NCBI GenBank assembly: GCA_016291005.1
Contig: JAEEVT010000004.1
Location: forward strand, 1-55,663
Length of the DNA: 55,663 nucleotides
Reading direction: 5' to 3'
Origin: Prevotella sp.
GTDB taxonomy: Bacteria; Bacteroidota; Bacteroidia; Bacteroidales; Bacteroidaceae
The notes beneath the pieces were generated by a model. It was not told the DNA's origin, did not search any database, and saw only the letters and a program-made list of their open reading frames with translations. Shown piece after piece: positions 29,601 through 38,728 of the stretch. A program made the position numbers and the translations under genes. The first letter of the stretch is position 1; each line of letters starts with the position of its first letter.

Positions 29601-32600
29601 AGCCGATTTCACAGGCCGTATACGTGAAGAGGTGGCTTCGAAGATTCATAATGCTAACGCTCCAAAGAACGTATCAGCCTACATAGAGTATCAACAAGGT
29701 CATGCCAAGGGAATCTTTGGCGGATGCTATGGTACATACGATTATAAGGATCCTGAATATAAAGACTTCTTCTATACAACTGGTGCCACCGATGCTACTG
29801 AGGCTAACCTCGGTACTGCCCGTCCGGGCTATACCAAGCCTCGTATGGACAAGGCCTTTGTGAACTTCCGTCCGTTGAATGATGCCAAGTTGAAGGTCAA
29901 CGGGGATAATACCATCAGCGAGATCTACGGTGCTGGACAGGGACAGCCCGGTGACGCCGACCGCGACATCATGCAGAATAGCAGTTATATCCTCATTGAT
30001 ATTCCGCAGGATATGACCAACTTCGATAAGGAGCATGGAAATCTGCAGGTGTGGGGTGCTGGTGCCTGGAGCGGACTGGGCATGAGAACGTATGTTGAAC
30101 CAGGAGCAACGGGTTCTGCTGCCGATGCTGTGTCTGCTATCATCGACCTGCCGCGTGGCCAACTGAATGCCGCATACGGAGGTAGCTATAAGGAGGGCTT
30201 TACCCGTCGTACGGTGGTCAATGTGCCAACGGGTTCTACTGTCAAACTCAACAAGATCTTCGGTGGAGCATACGGCATTAGCAATAATGACATCTGCGAT
30301 GTCTATGAAGGCAATTTAAACTGGAACAGTGAGAATGCACTTACCGGTTATCTCTATGGTGGTAACAACAATGCCCGCCGCACACTTTACGGACGGGTGA
30401 ATGTCAATGCCCCCGTTTGGTCGGATAAGACTACTGGCTATATGGCATCGGTCTTTGGTGCCGGTTTTGGTGAGAATACGTGGTCACAATATACCGAAGT
30501 GAACCTAAACAAAGGTTCGCAGGTCTATATGGTCTATGGTGGTGGTCATAATGGCCGCGTGGCTAATGTGGCAACAACGAAAAGGATGTCGGAAATTGAC
30601 TTTGAAGATCCTACATACAAAGGTCTGAAGATTGCTGACCCATACGAGAACGGCAAGGCCTATGTCGATAATGGACTCAACAACCCCTTGGCCAAGGCCC
30701 GTCACGACGGTAAGAAATACAATACCAATGTCATCATCAACAAGGGCGCCGTCGTGGGTTCGTATGCTCCTGGCTCTACGCCTGGCTTCGTCGTCACTGG
30801 TGGTTATGCATACGGTGGCGGCATGGGTTCGTCTGATAAGAGCCGCAGCGGCGATGTAAACGGAACAACCTATATTGCCATGCTGGGTGGTACAGTGGAG
30901 AAGGACCTTGTGGCAGCTGGCTCTGTAGGCTCGGTGTTCGACCGTTATGGAACCGACAAGAATGGCAATAAACTGAAGGATGACTTTGGTAATGACTTTG
31001 TAGCCTCAGCGACCGCCTTTATTGGAGGCGGTGTGGTACGTAACGTGTTCGGCGGTGGCTACATGGGTAGTGTGGGTAAGCATAAGACCACTGGACAATT
31101 GAAGGATGGAGACGGTAATCCCGTCACAGATAAAGATGGCAACCCGGTTATTGGTGAGATAGATGCTGCCATCAATGCTTCTACCGAAAACGATATCCCT
31201 GCCGAGGCATACGTGATCATCGGTATTCGCGAAGACCAGACTTCAGAAAAACTTGCAACAGCCTTGAATTACGCAAAGAGTGAATCGTCTGATAATGTAG
31301 GCACATACGGTTTCTTTAATGGTATTCCTGCCGTCCAACGTAACGTCTATGGCGGCGGCGAAGGTGAGGATAAGGCTGGTGGCCGTGGCGGTGCCGTCTT
31401 TGGAAGGACCAACGTGATAATGAACAATGGCCGTATTGGTTATGACTGGTTGAATGGGGACTTCGTGGAGAAACTCAACGACGAGACATGGATTGCGGAG
31501 AACCCCAACGACAGTATAGGTCGTCTGAAAGACTATGGCAACATCTTCGGTGGCGGTTATAGTGACAAGAGTAATGTCGATGAGACCAACGTGGTGATGT
31601 ACGGCGGTATCCTCCGTGGCAGTCTGCATGGTGGAGCCGAGTTGGCTGCTATTGGCCGTGGTGCTACAAGAGAGAGCGGAGTGGCCAATCATAAGCGCGA
31701 CTTCGAGGCTATCTACAAGGCTGGTAAGACCCATGTGGAAATGTATAACGGCCATGTCAAACGCAATGTGTTCGGTGGTGGTAAAGGTTATAATGTGCTG
31801 GGATTCGGTGGTAAGAATGAACTTTATACCGACGGCTATGTGTTCGGACAGACCGAAGTCTATATCCGTGGCGGTGAGGTAGGTACGGAAGAGGGACTTG
31901 CTGATAACAACGGTAACGTGTTCGGTGGTGGCGATGTGGGCTATGTTTATAGTAAGGGATATAGTAACCCGAACTCACGTAAGACGGGCACGGGTTCACC
32001 AGACCACTATTACTATTATTATAATGACGGGTCGGGATCGGGTGACAATCTGACCGAAGACTGTAAGGTGGTCGTCTCGCCCTATCTGCAGGTGAAGCCT
32101 GGACAGAGTGTCACTTACGATAACAAGACCTACAATGCCTACGACTATGTACCTACAGAGTATCTGAACACCCTGCCGAAGAAGCAGGAAGTAACAGATG
32201 CTGAAGGTAAGAAGACGAAACAATTTACTGGCGACTGGCTTAAACTCTATACTGGAGTGAACAACGGTGTGGAGGGTGCTACTGAGGATACCGAAGAGCG
32301 AGGCATACATATCCGTAATGCTGTGTTTGCCGGTGGTAATGTGTCGTCGAACAATGATAAGACCTATGCCAACGCTACGACAGTGTTCGGCAATACCACG
32401 GCGACACTCTTCGATGTCTATCATCGTGATTTCATCACCGTTGGTACCGAGCATATCGGTGGACTCTATGGCGGTGGCAACCTCTCCGTGGTGGATGGCT
32501 ATCGTGAACTGAACATCACCAACTATGGTACCGACTACTACGGACTGGATTCTCAGATTACGCTGGATGAGTATAAGAGCCTTAGCAACCGTGAGCGTGC

Positions 32601-35600
32601 ATACTTCCAGTTGCAGTATATCTGTAGTGTTGATGAAGTCAAATTTGGCGATATTACCTACAAGAAGGATCAAGTCCTTAAGGAGGATGAATACCTGAAA
32701 TTGCTTGAGAAATACCCTGAAGCAAAGAATTCATTCACCCCCTATGGCTTCTGCTCTATCTATGCCGGCCGTCTGCTGAATACCATCCAGCGTGCCGACT
32801 TCTGCGGTGTGTTCGGTTCACGTATGGTGCTGCAAGGTGCTAAAGACCGTGTGGCAGATGTGGGTGAGGATATTGACTACACCATCAACCGTTTGGGCGA
32901 GGTGTCGCTCAACCAGCAGCGTTCGGCTGTTGAAGGAGAAACTGGCGACGATGTTTTGCACGGCAACTACTTTGGCATCTATAGTGTTGTGAACTATATG
33001 GGTAACCTGACCAGTGATGTACACTTCGGAGATACCTATCGTGGTACTGATGGTAAGGAGGTGTCAGGACAGACTTACTACGGCTACAAGAAAGCCCAGC
33101 CTACCAGCAGCAGTCGAAACTTCGGCAGCAGCTTTAATCAGGTGGCACTGGCCTCGGGTGTGTTCCTCGAACTGACAACAGAGAACAGTACTGCAGATCA
33201 TAAGGATTACGGCTATGTGACGGGTGTGATTGAGCTTGACTTGATTAATGTGAAGAGAGACGAGGTTGGTGGTGGCTTCGTCTATGCCAAGAACGAGCAC
33301 CGCATACCGCGCCGTTATCCTAATAAAAAGAATGTCTTCTTGTCGGAATACAATAATCTGAGTGGTAATGAGGCAGTTTCCAACAAGCAGTTCCGATATT
33401 ATTCCGCACAGGAAGGCCCATGGCCGGAAGAAGGTGCTGAAAACGTCGGAGGAGAGACCGATGATAGGCTTTATCAATATGTGGTCTATGAGACCAGTGG
33501 TAACTTCATCCACCCGAAGAAGAAAATTGTCGATGACTGCTATCCCATCAACAATGCTTATATCGAAGGCCGCACGCCTTATTCAGAAGCTCACTATTGG
33601 TATGTAAAGGGCGATGTGTATATCTATGACCAGAAGGTGTCAGCCTATACGGGAAGTGCCAACGCCTACTCGAAGGAGGTACACCTTCCGCTGACCATCA
33701 CTGCCGCTTCTCACGGACGTTTGCAGTTGCTGAATGTGAAGCCTAACCTCTATGCCTACTATATGCCTACCGATGATACGGGTGTGGACAAGGTGAAGAT
33801 TGGCAGTAGGGTAGATACCTCTGGTGAACCCATCGACAAGGTTTGGGTGAACAACGATGCTGACAGTTACGAGTTGAACGATGTCATCACTTGGTGGGAC
33901 TGGCATCAGCTGTCGCCAACGGAGCGTAGCTACTTCGTCACGCAGACCTACGTGAACTGTGTTACCTGCACCATCGATGACAACGAGTATGAGGCAGGCA
34001 CCTACGTCATGGATCAGGCTGATTACGATACGTTTATGGCGGCCAGTCATGATATCCGCGATACTCAGGGTGAACACTTCAAGGACGAAGACGGCCACGA
34101 CATTGGCAAGTCCTTCGTGTTCCGTTCGTCGAACAACATTGGCCATGATACGGGTTATGTGCTGACGCTCGACATGAACTCGCCGAAGGTATGGGATGAC
34201 TATTATACGGCCATAGAGAACGGAGGTACTACCAGTACCACAACCACAACGATATCAAAAGTGGCATACGGACAGCTTTCTTCTGCGGATCAGTATAACT
34301 ACCGTGAGGGTCCCACCTTCCGTCCTTTAACGACCGATGTATATGGTCAGCGGCAGTATGAGGAAGGCACTGTCATTACGAAAGAGACGTATGATAACAG
34401 TACACCTGGCTCTGGTGATCAGGCTACGATGGAGAAGGCATACGTTGCCTTTAAGACGGTGACTTATACCTACAATGGTCAGCAGAAGACGGCTCATCCG
34501 GGCACGCCTATTCCAGAGTCTGAATACAATGCTATCGATGCAACGGCAAAGGCTTCTTTCGGCTCGGCCCTCATGTGTACCAGCACCGTCAAACTCTCCA
34601 GTGAGAACTATATGCTCTATGGTGACCTAAAGACGCAGGAGGAAATCAACAAGATGGTCGTTGACTTTGCAAACATCTATGATGATGATGGACATGTTAT
34701 AGGCCATGATAATGCGTTGGAAGCAGAGATACGAGCTTCCATGACGCCAGCCTATATCTGTAGTAAGGCCGGTGGATGGGGTGGTATGCAACTGGAAAAC
34801 ACCAAGAATTACGATGCCATCACGGCATGGTGCTCATTGCCGAAGAGCGACCGTATTGATGCAGATGGAAAAGATAAGTTCACCTTCAACTACGATGGCC
34901 TTGACTTGATAAACGATGCCGACTATCTAAAAGTGGGCACAAGTGTTGAGTCACCAAGTCATGAGCGGACGGAACAGGCTTTCCATTCGCCTTATACTGA
35001 CCTGGTGCCTGTAGAATATAGTGCTGTCTTTGACCAAGCTGAAGCAAAGACCGTGGAGTTCAACAATGGTACTTCAAGGACATTCTCCCCGACTGCTGCC
35101 GATGCCGACAAACGTATTACCAACGAGCAGTTTGAGAATGTACGTAATGACCAGCGCCACTATACCCGTGTATCGGTGAAATCAGGCGGTGAGATTATAC
35201 ATATAGCCAAAGATAACTTCGTTTACAACGGTATTCCTTACGGTAAGGGACAGGTGGTTGAAGAGACCGTGGCGACGTTGACGGTCAATCAGGATAAGGT
35301 TGACGCCGTACAGTTTACGAATACTGGAAGCGCTGCCGATATCAAGTATTACTGCTATGAGGATTATGGTAATGTTACTAAGGGAACGGTCATCAATGAG
35401 GAAGATTATGTTCTTCTTCCCAACCACCAGAAGTTCTTCGTCATTCAAGGTCAGGAGCCTACGGAGACGACTACCTTGTATGTATCGCGTGAGAGCGACA
35501 TCTATGACTTGACAAAGAAGAAGGTCATCACGGTGGTCTATCAGTACACGTACTATGAGGATGAGGATGACGGCAGTGTGAAACTGACCAACGAGCTGCA

Positions 35601-38600
35601 TGTGGTCAACATCCACTTGGAGTTAGAGAGCGGTGTGCCGCAGATCGGTCAGCTGAATCCGCCTTCAATCGTACTGCCTGGTGATGCCGTGGGCTTGAGA
35701 CCACCTGAGGTGAAGCCCGGACTTTATGAGATTCTCACTAACGGCTGGGAGTTGTACGACAACTACGATGATGCTATCAAACATCAGAATGGTACAACCT
35801 TTGTCAATAATAGCACGCCTGTATATTGGTATCAGAACCAAAAGGCATACGTGGCCTTCTACTCGAAGACCTATCTGGGCTTTACCTACTCTAATCCTGT
35901 GCCTGTCTCGGTGGCTAACTACCACGACCTCGACAAGGTGATGCAGGATAAGGATAACCACATGTTTGTGGATCATCCTGATGTCGAGCGCGAAAGTAAG
36001 ATATATATCGACAACCGTGACTGTAAGTCGGATGCGACGAAGAGTGAACTCGACCTGCTGAAGGACTTCTTCGACCTGAGTACGCAGACAACGGTAGCGA
36101 CTTCGGGTGCGACGAAGGATCATGCCTTGCTCAATAATCGTGTCCTGGGTGCTAATAATCTGGAGTTCTTCCTCCGCAGTGATGTCAGTCCGAAGGCATA
36201 CACCACTTGGAATTCTATTGGAGGTGGTGCGAATGATCCTTGCTTCTCGGGTACGCTGCATGGCGATGGCTATACCATTGGTAACTTGAGTTCATCGCTG
36301 TTTGGTAAGCTCTGCGGCAATGTCTATAACCTCGGTGTAACGGGGTCGTTCACTGGTGCTGGTGTTGCTGAGACTGGTGACGGTTATGTAGAGAACTGCT
36401 GGGTGAAGACGAGTGCGGAAAGCGGTTTCGCTGCTGACACTAACCCCGTCTTCGGCCATCCCACACGAGAAGCCAATGATGGACGCGGACCAATACAGGT
36501 AGAGAACTGTTACTATCCTGAGAGCAATCACTACCTGACAAAAGACTATGGTCATGGTATGGCAAGGCAGATGCCTGATAAGGACTTCTATAATGGTGAG
36601 GTGGCTTACAACCTGAACGGCTTCTATTTGAAGAAGCGTTATTACGATAAGGTGGTTCCCAGCGGTGATGTTGCGGAATATCTATACCTCAAGTCAGAAA
36701 GCAACACCACGCTACCTGCTGACATGAGTACAGCCAAGTATCCTGCTGGCTATGCTGTCTATCAGCCTGGTGTCAAGATGCCTGAAGGCGAACTGAAGCC
36801 TTGGCTTGGCTATGTGGAGAACCGCTTCTATGATGGTGACTACCGTTATGCTAATGGTGAGATTCCAACTACTGCTGAAATCCGTATGAGAAATATAACG
36901 ACGGGTGAGGGCGAAGAAGCTGTGACCACAACCTACTTCACGCCAATCTGGCCGGATGACTATATCTTCTTCGGTCAGGCGCTGACATACGGCCATGTGG
37001 GTAACCGTGAGCATCAGGAGACTCCGTCACGCATCAACAAGAGTCAAGAACGCATACTGACCTCAGCTGATGGCAACCGCGTATATCGTGCTCCGGCATA
37101 CTTCCGCTCGAAGGTGAAGGATGTGGCTCACTTCAATCCGTATGCTATCTTTGCTCAAACTAAGAAGGACGATCCTACTGTCATTGCCTACAAGGATATG
37201 ACAGCCATCGACTTCTCTGGAGGATTGGCTTCTGATGAAACGAATTCGTATCAGTATGGAATGGATGATGACGGTCATTTCTTCCATCCGTTGCTCGACG
37301 ACGATGGTCTGACGCTCTTCCAGAATATGGATCTGACGCGTAACCTCTTGGTATATACTGGTACTCCTGGCGGAACAGAAGAAGGTCAGACGCCTACCGC
37401 ATCACAGAAAACAGCCAATGTCGTGAGCACCTATCTGCATGATGAGGCATACGTAGAGAAAAATGACACATATCACACCGTTGCCCCATGGAACAGCGAG
37501 AGTGATGCTGTACGTGGACACTGGGTACAGAAGATGGGTGAGAACAACTATGTGGCATCGTTAGACCACCTGCTTGTAGATCTTTACGACTTCAATGCAC
37601 CTATCGCCTATAAGTTTGCCAACGATAAGCGTATGTGGTATCAGCGTAAGCCTGACAACTATGTGGGTGTGAAAAAGGATGACGGAACCTATACCGATAG
37701 CCATTTAGGTTGGAATGACATCAGCCTGCCGTTCAAGGCCGACATTGTTACCACCAACCAGAAAGGTGAGTTGACGCACTTCTACAAGAAGCAGGATAGC
37801 GACGGTTTTGAAAAGGGCTATGACTCAGGCCATGAATATTGGTTGCGTGGCTTGAAGGGTGGTGGCCATACATCAACATCCGATGCAAACGTCTATGAGG
37901 CTATCCTGAGCTATCCTGATGCCAACAATGCTGATGGTAATAAGAACTACACCAACACGTTCCTCTGGGATTACTATTATTCTTGGAATAGTCGTGATGA
38001 CCTGAACAATGACGACTATCAGCAGGGTGACGATAACGGCAAGTACTACAGCGAAGCGCGTCAGTTTGCGGACTATCCACGTCTTGCTGCTGCCACACCT
38101 TATATTATTGGGTTCCCGGGTGACCGTTACTACGAGTTCGACCTCAGTGGTGAGTTCAAGGCTGAGACCACACTCACTCCGAATCCCACTCCGCTTGGCC
38201 AGCAGACCATTACCTTTGCTTCGGCTACTGGTGCTTCTATTGGTGTGAGCGATGATCAGATGGGAGGCGTGAATGATGGCAACTACACCTTCAAGCCCAA
38301 CTATCTGGCGAAAGTGTTAACGACATCAGACTATGTACTCAAAGCCGATGGCAGTAGCTATGTCAAGGCAACGGCAGGAACTACTGCGCTGCCCTTCCGG
38401 CCGTACTTCACGTCAGCCAACGGCGCTCGCAGCATCATCTTCAGCGATGAGACGTCATCGTTGCGTGGTCAGGAAGGTGAACCAAGCATTGGCGACGAAC
38501 TGGCTGGTACGCTCGACATCACGACGCGTCGTAAGATGATTGTGGTCACCTCACAGCTCCGACATGATACAGACATCCGCATCTTTGGCGTCAATGGCCA

Positions 38601-38721
38601 GACCATCGATGCCTATAGCATCCAGCCCGGTCAGACAGTTGAGACTCCCGTGGGCTCCAGCGGCATCTACATCGTCCGCGACACTACTGGCCGCTACATC
38701 AAGAAGATTTCAGTGAAGTAA
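26614..38721 (+). CDS. Giant secreted YGGGN-repeat protein (4035 aa) with GLUG-like segment and possible type IX secretion C-terminal signal
   Basis: Signal peptide MKIRYTIINFLMLLSVVMAQAQ; many NVYGGGN-type repeats; GTLHGDGYTIGNL; C-terminal IRIFGVNGQTIDAYSIQPGQTVETPVGSSGIYIVRDTTGRYIKKISVK. Confidence 0.85.
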   Translation: MKIRYTIINFLMLLSVVMAQAQINIGGNVYGGGNAGKTGGSTSVTVHAGDINAVFGGARMANVEGSAFVHVDGEHASKYIVINKLYGGNDIAGTIGTSADIPTELTEVIKDNMTDKEKEGKNNIDNTWNAFVRISTKTTTTGTGDEAITTEAEGAQKIYIGQLFGGGNGDYYYRNDGDKHEIYESEQAYKNNETPIATNTTGFILPDLGKTYLEILGGSIVYAYGGGNNATITNRTVIALKNPSKVVTSIIDRSNPNANTDPEKGDVGELLTNARFEDKMGINTTFSYPKSDAFQIGRLFGGNNKADMAIRPRWNLQEGKVRNLYGGGNEGRMTSPEGLLLQIEGKGMVVDNVYGGCRKADVMPLDDDGKLVPYSQVQLDPADNPNNIPAGYASRVRVKAGHVNNVYGGNDISGNVYAGNTVGIMTHIYGDVYGGGNGSYAYTDNVKLKDNPRWSDFYYDPDEVLRAAGVSGVSPELRSVTALNLIRPNAEKVSILVRGTEGNPTIVDGGLYVGGNSASLRENVAGASSGDKTHIKIGSHVIIDKVFLGNNGENMIKDDEAEDPVSLRGEGVLRTLKRTDIASDGSKFNSMDLTKEGVFAKYMEGCAMKEKSAVVFENENSGDATTYIPYSTQFGSFYCGGNVGSMITEGMTTINFNYPVIIYDKLVGGSNNAVVLAGDYNARYEGGVIGNPDSNGNKITMNLSGLAIEPKRWKNENDKSDVSTLVWNVVDKDGQKVNPEDIPAIPADGKAVATDLERRLVGGNIYGGCCTSGVVDGNVIININATLMDRDKLFDDVEAAGEGLYGDDVLEQDTREYKIIERRSGVILDEQGMDVLGSALCLFGGGKGRETEVWGSTTVNLNQGFVFQVFGGSEEGIIGKAVDTGGTYTFKGKSFKEDEKYSCTINLRSPSDANAEAEFIYGGGFLGPVCGNTVLNLGKGRVFNTFAGSCNADILGHTETYMGRQIKDDGTDGEGFPYIEDYIYGGNDLGGSILGKADFTGRIREEVASKIHNANAPKNVSAYIEYQQGHAKGIFGGCYGTYDYKDPEYKDFFYTTGATDATEANLGTARPGYTKPRMDKAFVNFRPLNDAKLKVNGDNTISEIYGAGQGQPGDADRDIMQNSSYILIDIPQDMTNFDKEHGNLQVWGAGAWSGLGMRTYVEPGATGSAADAVSAIIDLPRGQLNAAYGGSYKEGFTRRTVVNVPTGSTVKLNKIFGGAYGISNNDICDVYEGNLNWNSENALTGYLYGGNNNARRTLYGRVNVNAPVWSDKTTGYMASVFGAGFGENTWSQYTEVNLNKGSQVYMVYGGGHNGRVANVATTKRMSEIDFEDPTYKGLKIADPYENGKAYVDNGLNNPLAKARHDGKKYNTNVIINKGAVVGSYAPGSTPGFVVTGGYAYGGGMGSSDKSRSGDVNGTTYIAMLGGTVEKDLVAAGSVGSVFDRYGTDKNGNKLKDDFGNDFVASATAFIGGGVVRNVFGGGYMGSVGKHKTTGQLKDGDGNPVTDKDGNPVIGEIDAAINASTENDIPAEAYVIIGIREDQTSEKLATALNYAKSESSDNVGTYGFFNGIPAVQRNVYGGGEGEDKAGGRGGAVFGRTNVIMNNGRIGYDWLNGDFVEKLNDETWIAENPNDSIGRLKDYGNIFGGGYSDKSNVDETNVVMYGGILRGSLHGGAELAAIGRGATRESGVANHKRDFEAIYKAGKTHVEMYNGHVKRNVFGGGKGYNVLGFGGKNELYTDGYVFGQTEVYIRGGEVGTEEGLADNNGNVFGGGDVGYVYSKGYSNPNSRKTGTGSPDHYYYYYNDGSGSGDNLTEDCKVVVSPYLQVKPGQSVTYDNKTYNAYDYVPTEYLNTLPKKQEVTDAEGKKTKQFTGDWLKLYTGVNNGVEGATEDTEERGIHIRNAVFAGGNVSSNNDKTYANATTVFGNTTATLFDVYHRDFITVGTEHIGGLYGGGNLSVVDGYRELNITNYGTDYYGLDSQITLDEYKSLSNRERAYFQLQYICSVDEVKFGDITYKKDQVLKEDEYLKLLEKYPEAKNSFTPYGFCSIYAGRLLNTIQRADFCGVFGSRMVLQGAKDRVADVGEDIDYTINRLGEVSLNQQRSAVEGETGDDVLHGNYFGIYSVVNYMGNLTSDVHFGDTYRGTDGKEVSGQTYYGYKKAQPTSSSRNFGSSFNQVALASGVFLELTTENSTADHKDYGYVTGVIELDLINVKRDEVGGGFVYAKNEHRIPRRYPNKKNVFLSEYNNLSGNEAVSNKQFRYYSAQEGPWPEEGAENVGGETDDRLYQYVVYETSGNFIHPKKKIVDDCYPINNAYIEGRTPYSEAHYWYVKGDVYIYDQKVSAYTGSANAYSKEVHLPLTITAASHGRLQLLNVKPNLYAYYMPTDDTGVDKVKIGSRVDTSGEPIDKVWVNNDADSYELNDVITWWDWHQLSPTERSYFVTQTYVNCVTCTIDDNEYEAGTYVMDQADYDTFMAASHDIRDTQGEHFKDEDGHDIGKSFVFRSSNNIGHDTGYVLTLDMNSPKVWDDYYTAIENGGTTSTTTTTISKVAYGQLSSADQYNYREGPTFRPLTTDVYGQRQYEEGTVITKETYDNSTPGSGDQATMEKAYVAFKTVTYTYNGQQKTAHPGTPIPESEYNAIDATAKASFGSALMCTSTVKLSSENYMLYGDLKTQEEINKMVVDFANIYDDDGHVIGHDNALEAEIRASMTPAYICSKAGGWGGMQLENTKNYDAITAWCSLPKSDRIDADGKDKFTFNYDGLDLINDADYLKVGTSVESPSHERTEQAFHSPYTDLVPVEYSAVFDQAEAKTVEFNNGTSRTFSPTAADADKRITNEQFENVRNDQRHYTRVSVKSGGEIIHIAKDNFVYNGIPYGKGQVVEETVATLTVNQDKVDAVQFTNTGSAADIKYYCYEDYGNVTKGTVINEEDYVLLPNHQKFFVIQGQEPTETTTLYVSRESDIYDLTKKKVITVVYQYTYYEDEDDGSVKLTNELHVVNIHLELESGVPQIGQLNPPSIVLPGDAVGLRPPEVKPGLYEILTNGWELYDNYDDAIKHQNGTTFVNNSTPVYWYQNQKAYVAFYSKTYLGFTYSNPVPVSVANYHDLDKVMQDKDNHMFVDHPDVERESKIYIDNRDCKSDATKSELDLLKDFFDLSTQTTVATSGATKDHALLNNRVLGANNLEFFLRSDVSPKAYTTWNSIGGGANDPCFSGTLHGDGYTIGNLSSSLFGKLCGNVYNLGVTGSFTGAGVAETGDGYVENCWVKTSAESGFAADTNPVFGHPTREANDGRGPIQVENCYYPESNHYLTKDYGHGMARQMPDKDFYNGEVAYNLNGFYLKKRYYDKVVPSGDVAEYLYLKSESNTTLPADMSTAKYPAGYAVYQPGVKMPEGELKPWLGYVENRFYDGDYRYANGEIPTTAEIRMRNITTGEGEEAVTTTYFTPIWPDDYIFFGQALTYGHVGNREHQETPSRINKSQERILTSADGNRVYRAPAYFRSKVKDVAHFNPYAIFAQTKKDDPTVIAYKDMTAIDFSGGLASDETNSYQYGMDDDGHFFHPLLDDDGLTLFQNMDLTRNLLVYTGTPGGTEEGQTPTASQKTANVVSTYLHDEAYVEKNDTYHTVAPWNSESDAVRGHWVQKMGENNYVASLDHLLVDLYDFNAPIAYKFANDKRMWYQRKPDNYVGVKKDDGTYTDSHLGWNDISLPFKADIVTTNQKGELTHFYKKQDSDGFEKGYDSGHEYWLRGLKGGGHTSTSDANVYEAILSYPDANNADGNKNYTNTFLWDYYYSWNSRDDLNNDDYQQGDDNGKYYSEARQFADYPRLAAATPYIIGFPGDRYYEFDLSGEFKAETTLTPNPTPLGQQTITFASATGASIGVSDDQMGGVNDGNYTFKPNYLAKVLTTSDYVLKADGSSYVKATAGTTALPFRPYFTSANGARSIIFSDETSSLRGQEGEPSIGDELAGTLDITTRRKMIVVTSQLRHDTDIRIFGVNGQTIDAYSIQPGQTVETPVGSSGIYIVRDTTGRYIKKISVK

Positions 38722-38728
38722 AAACGAC

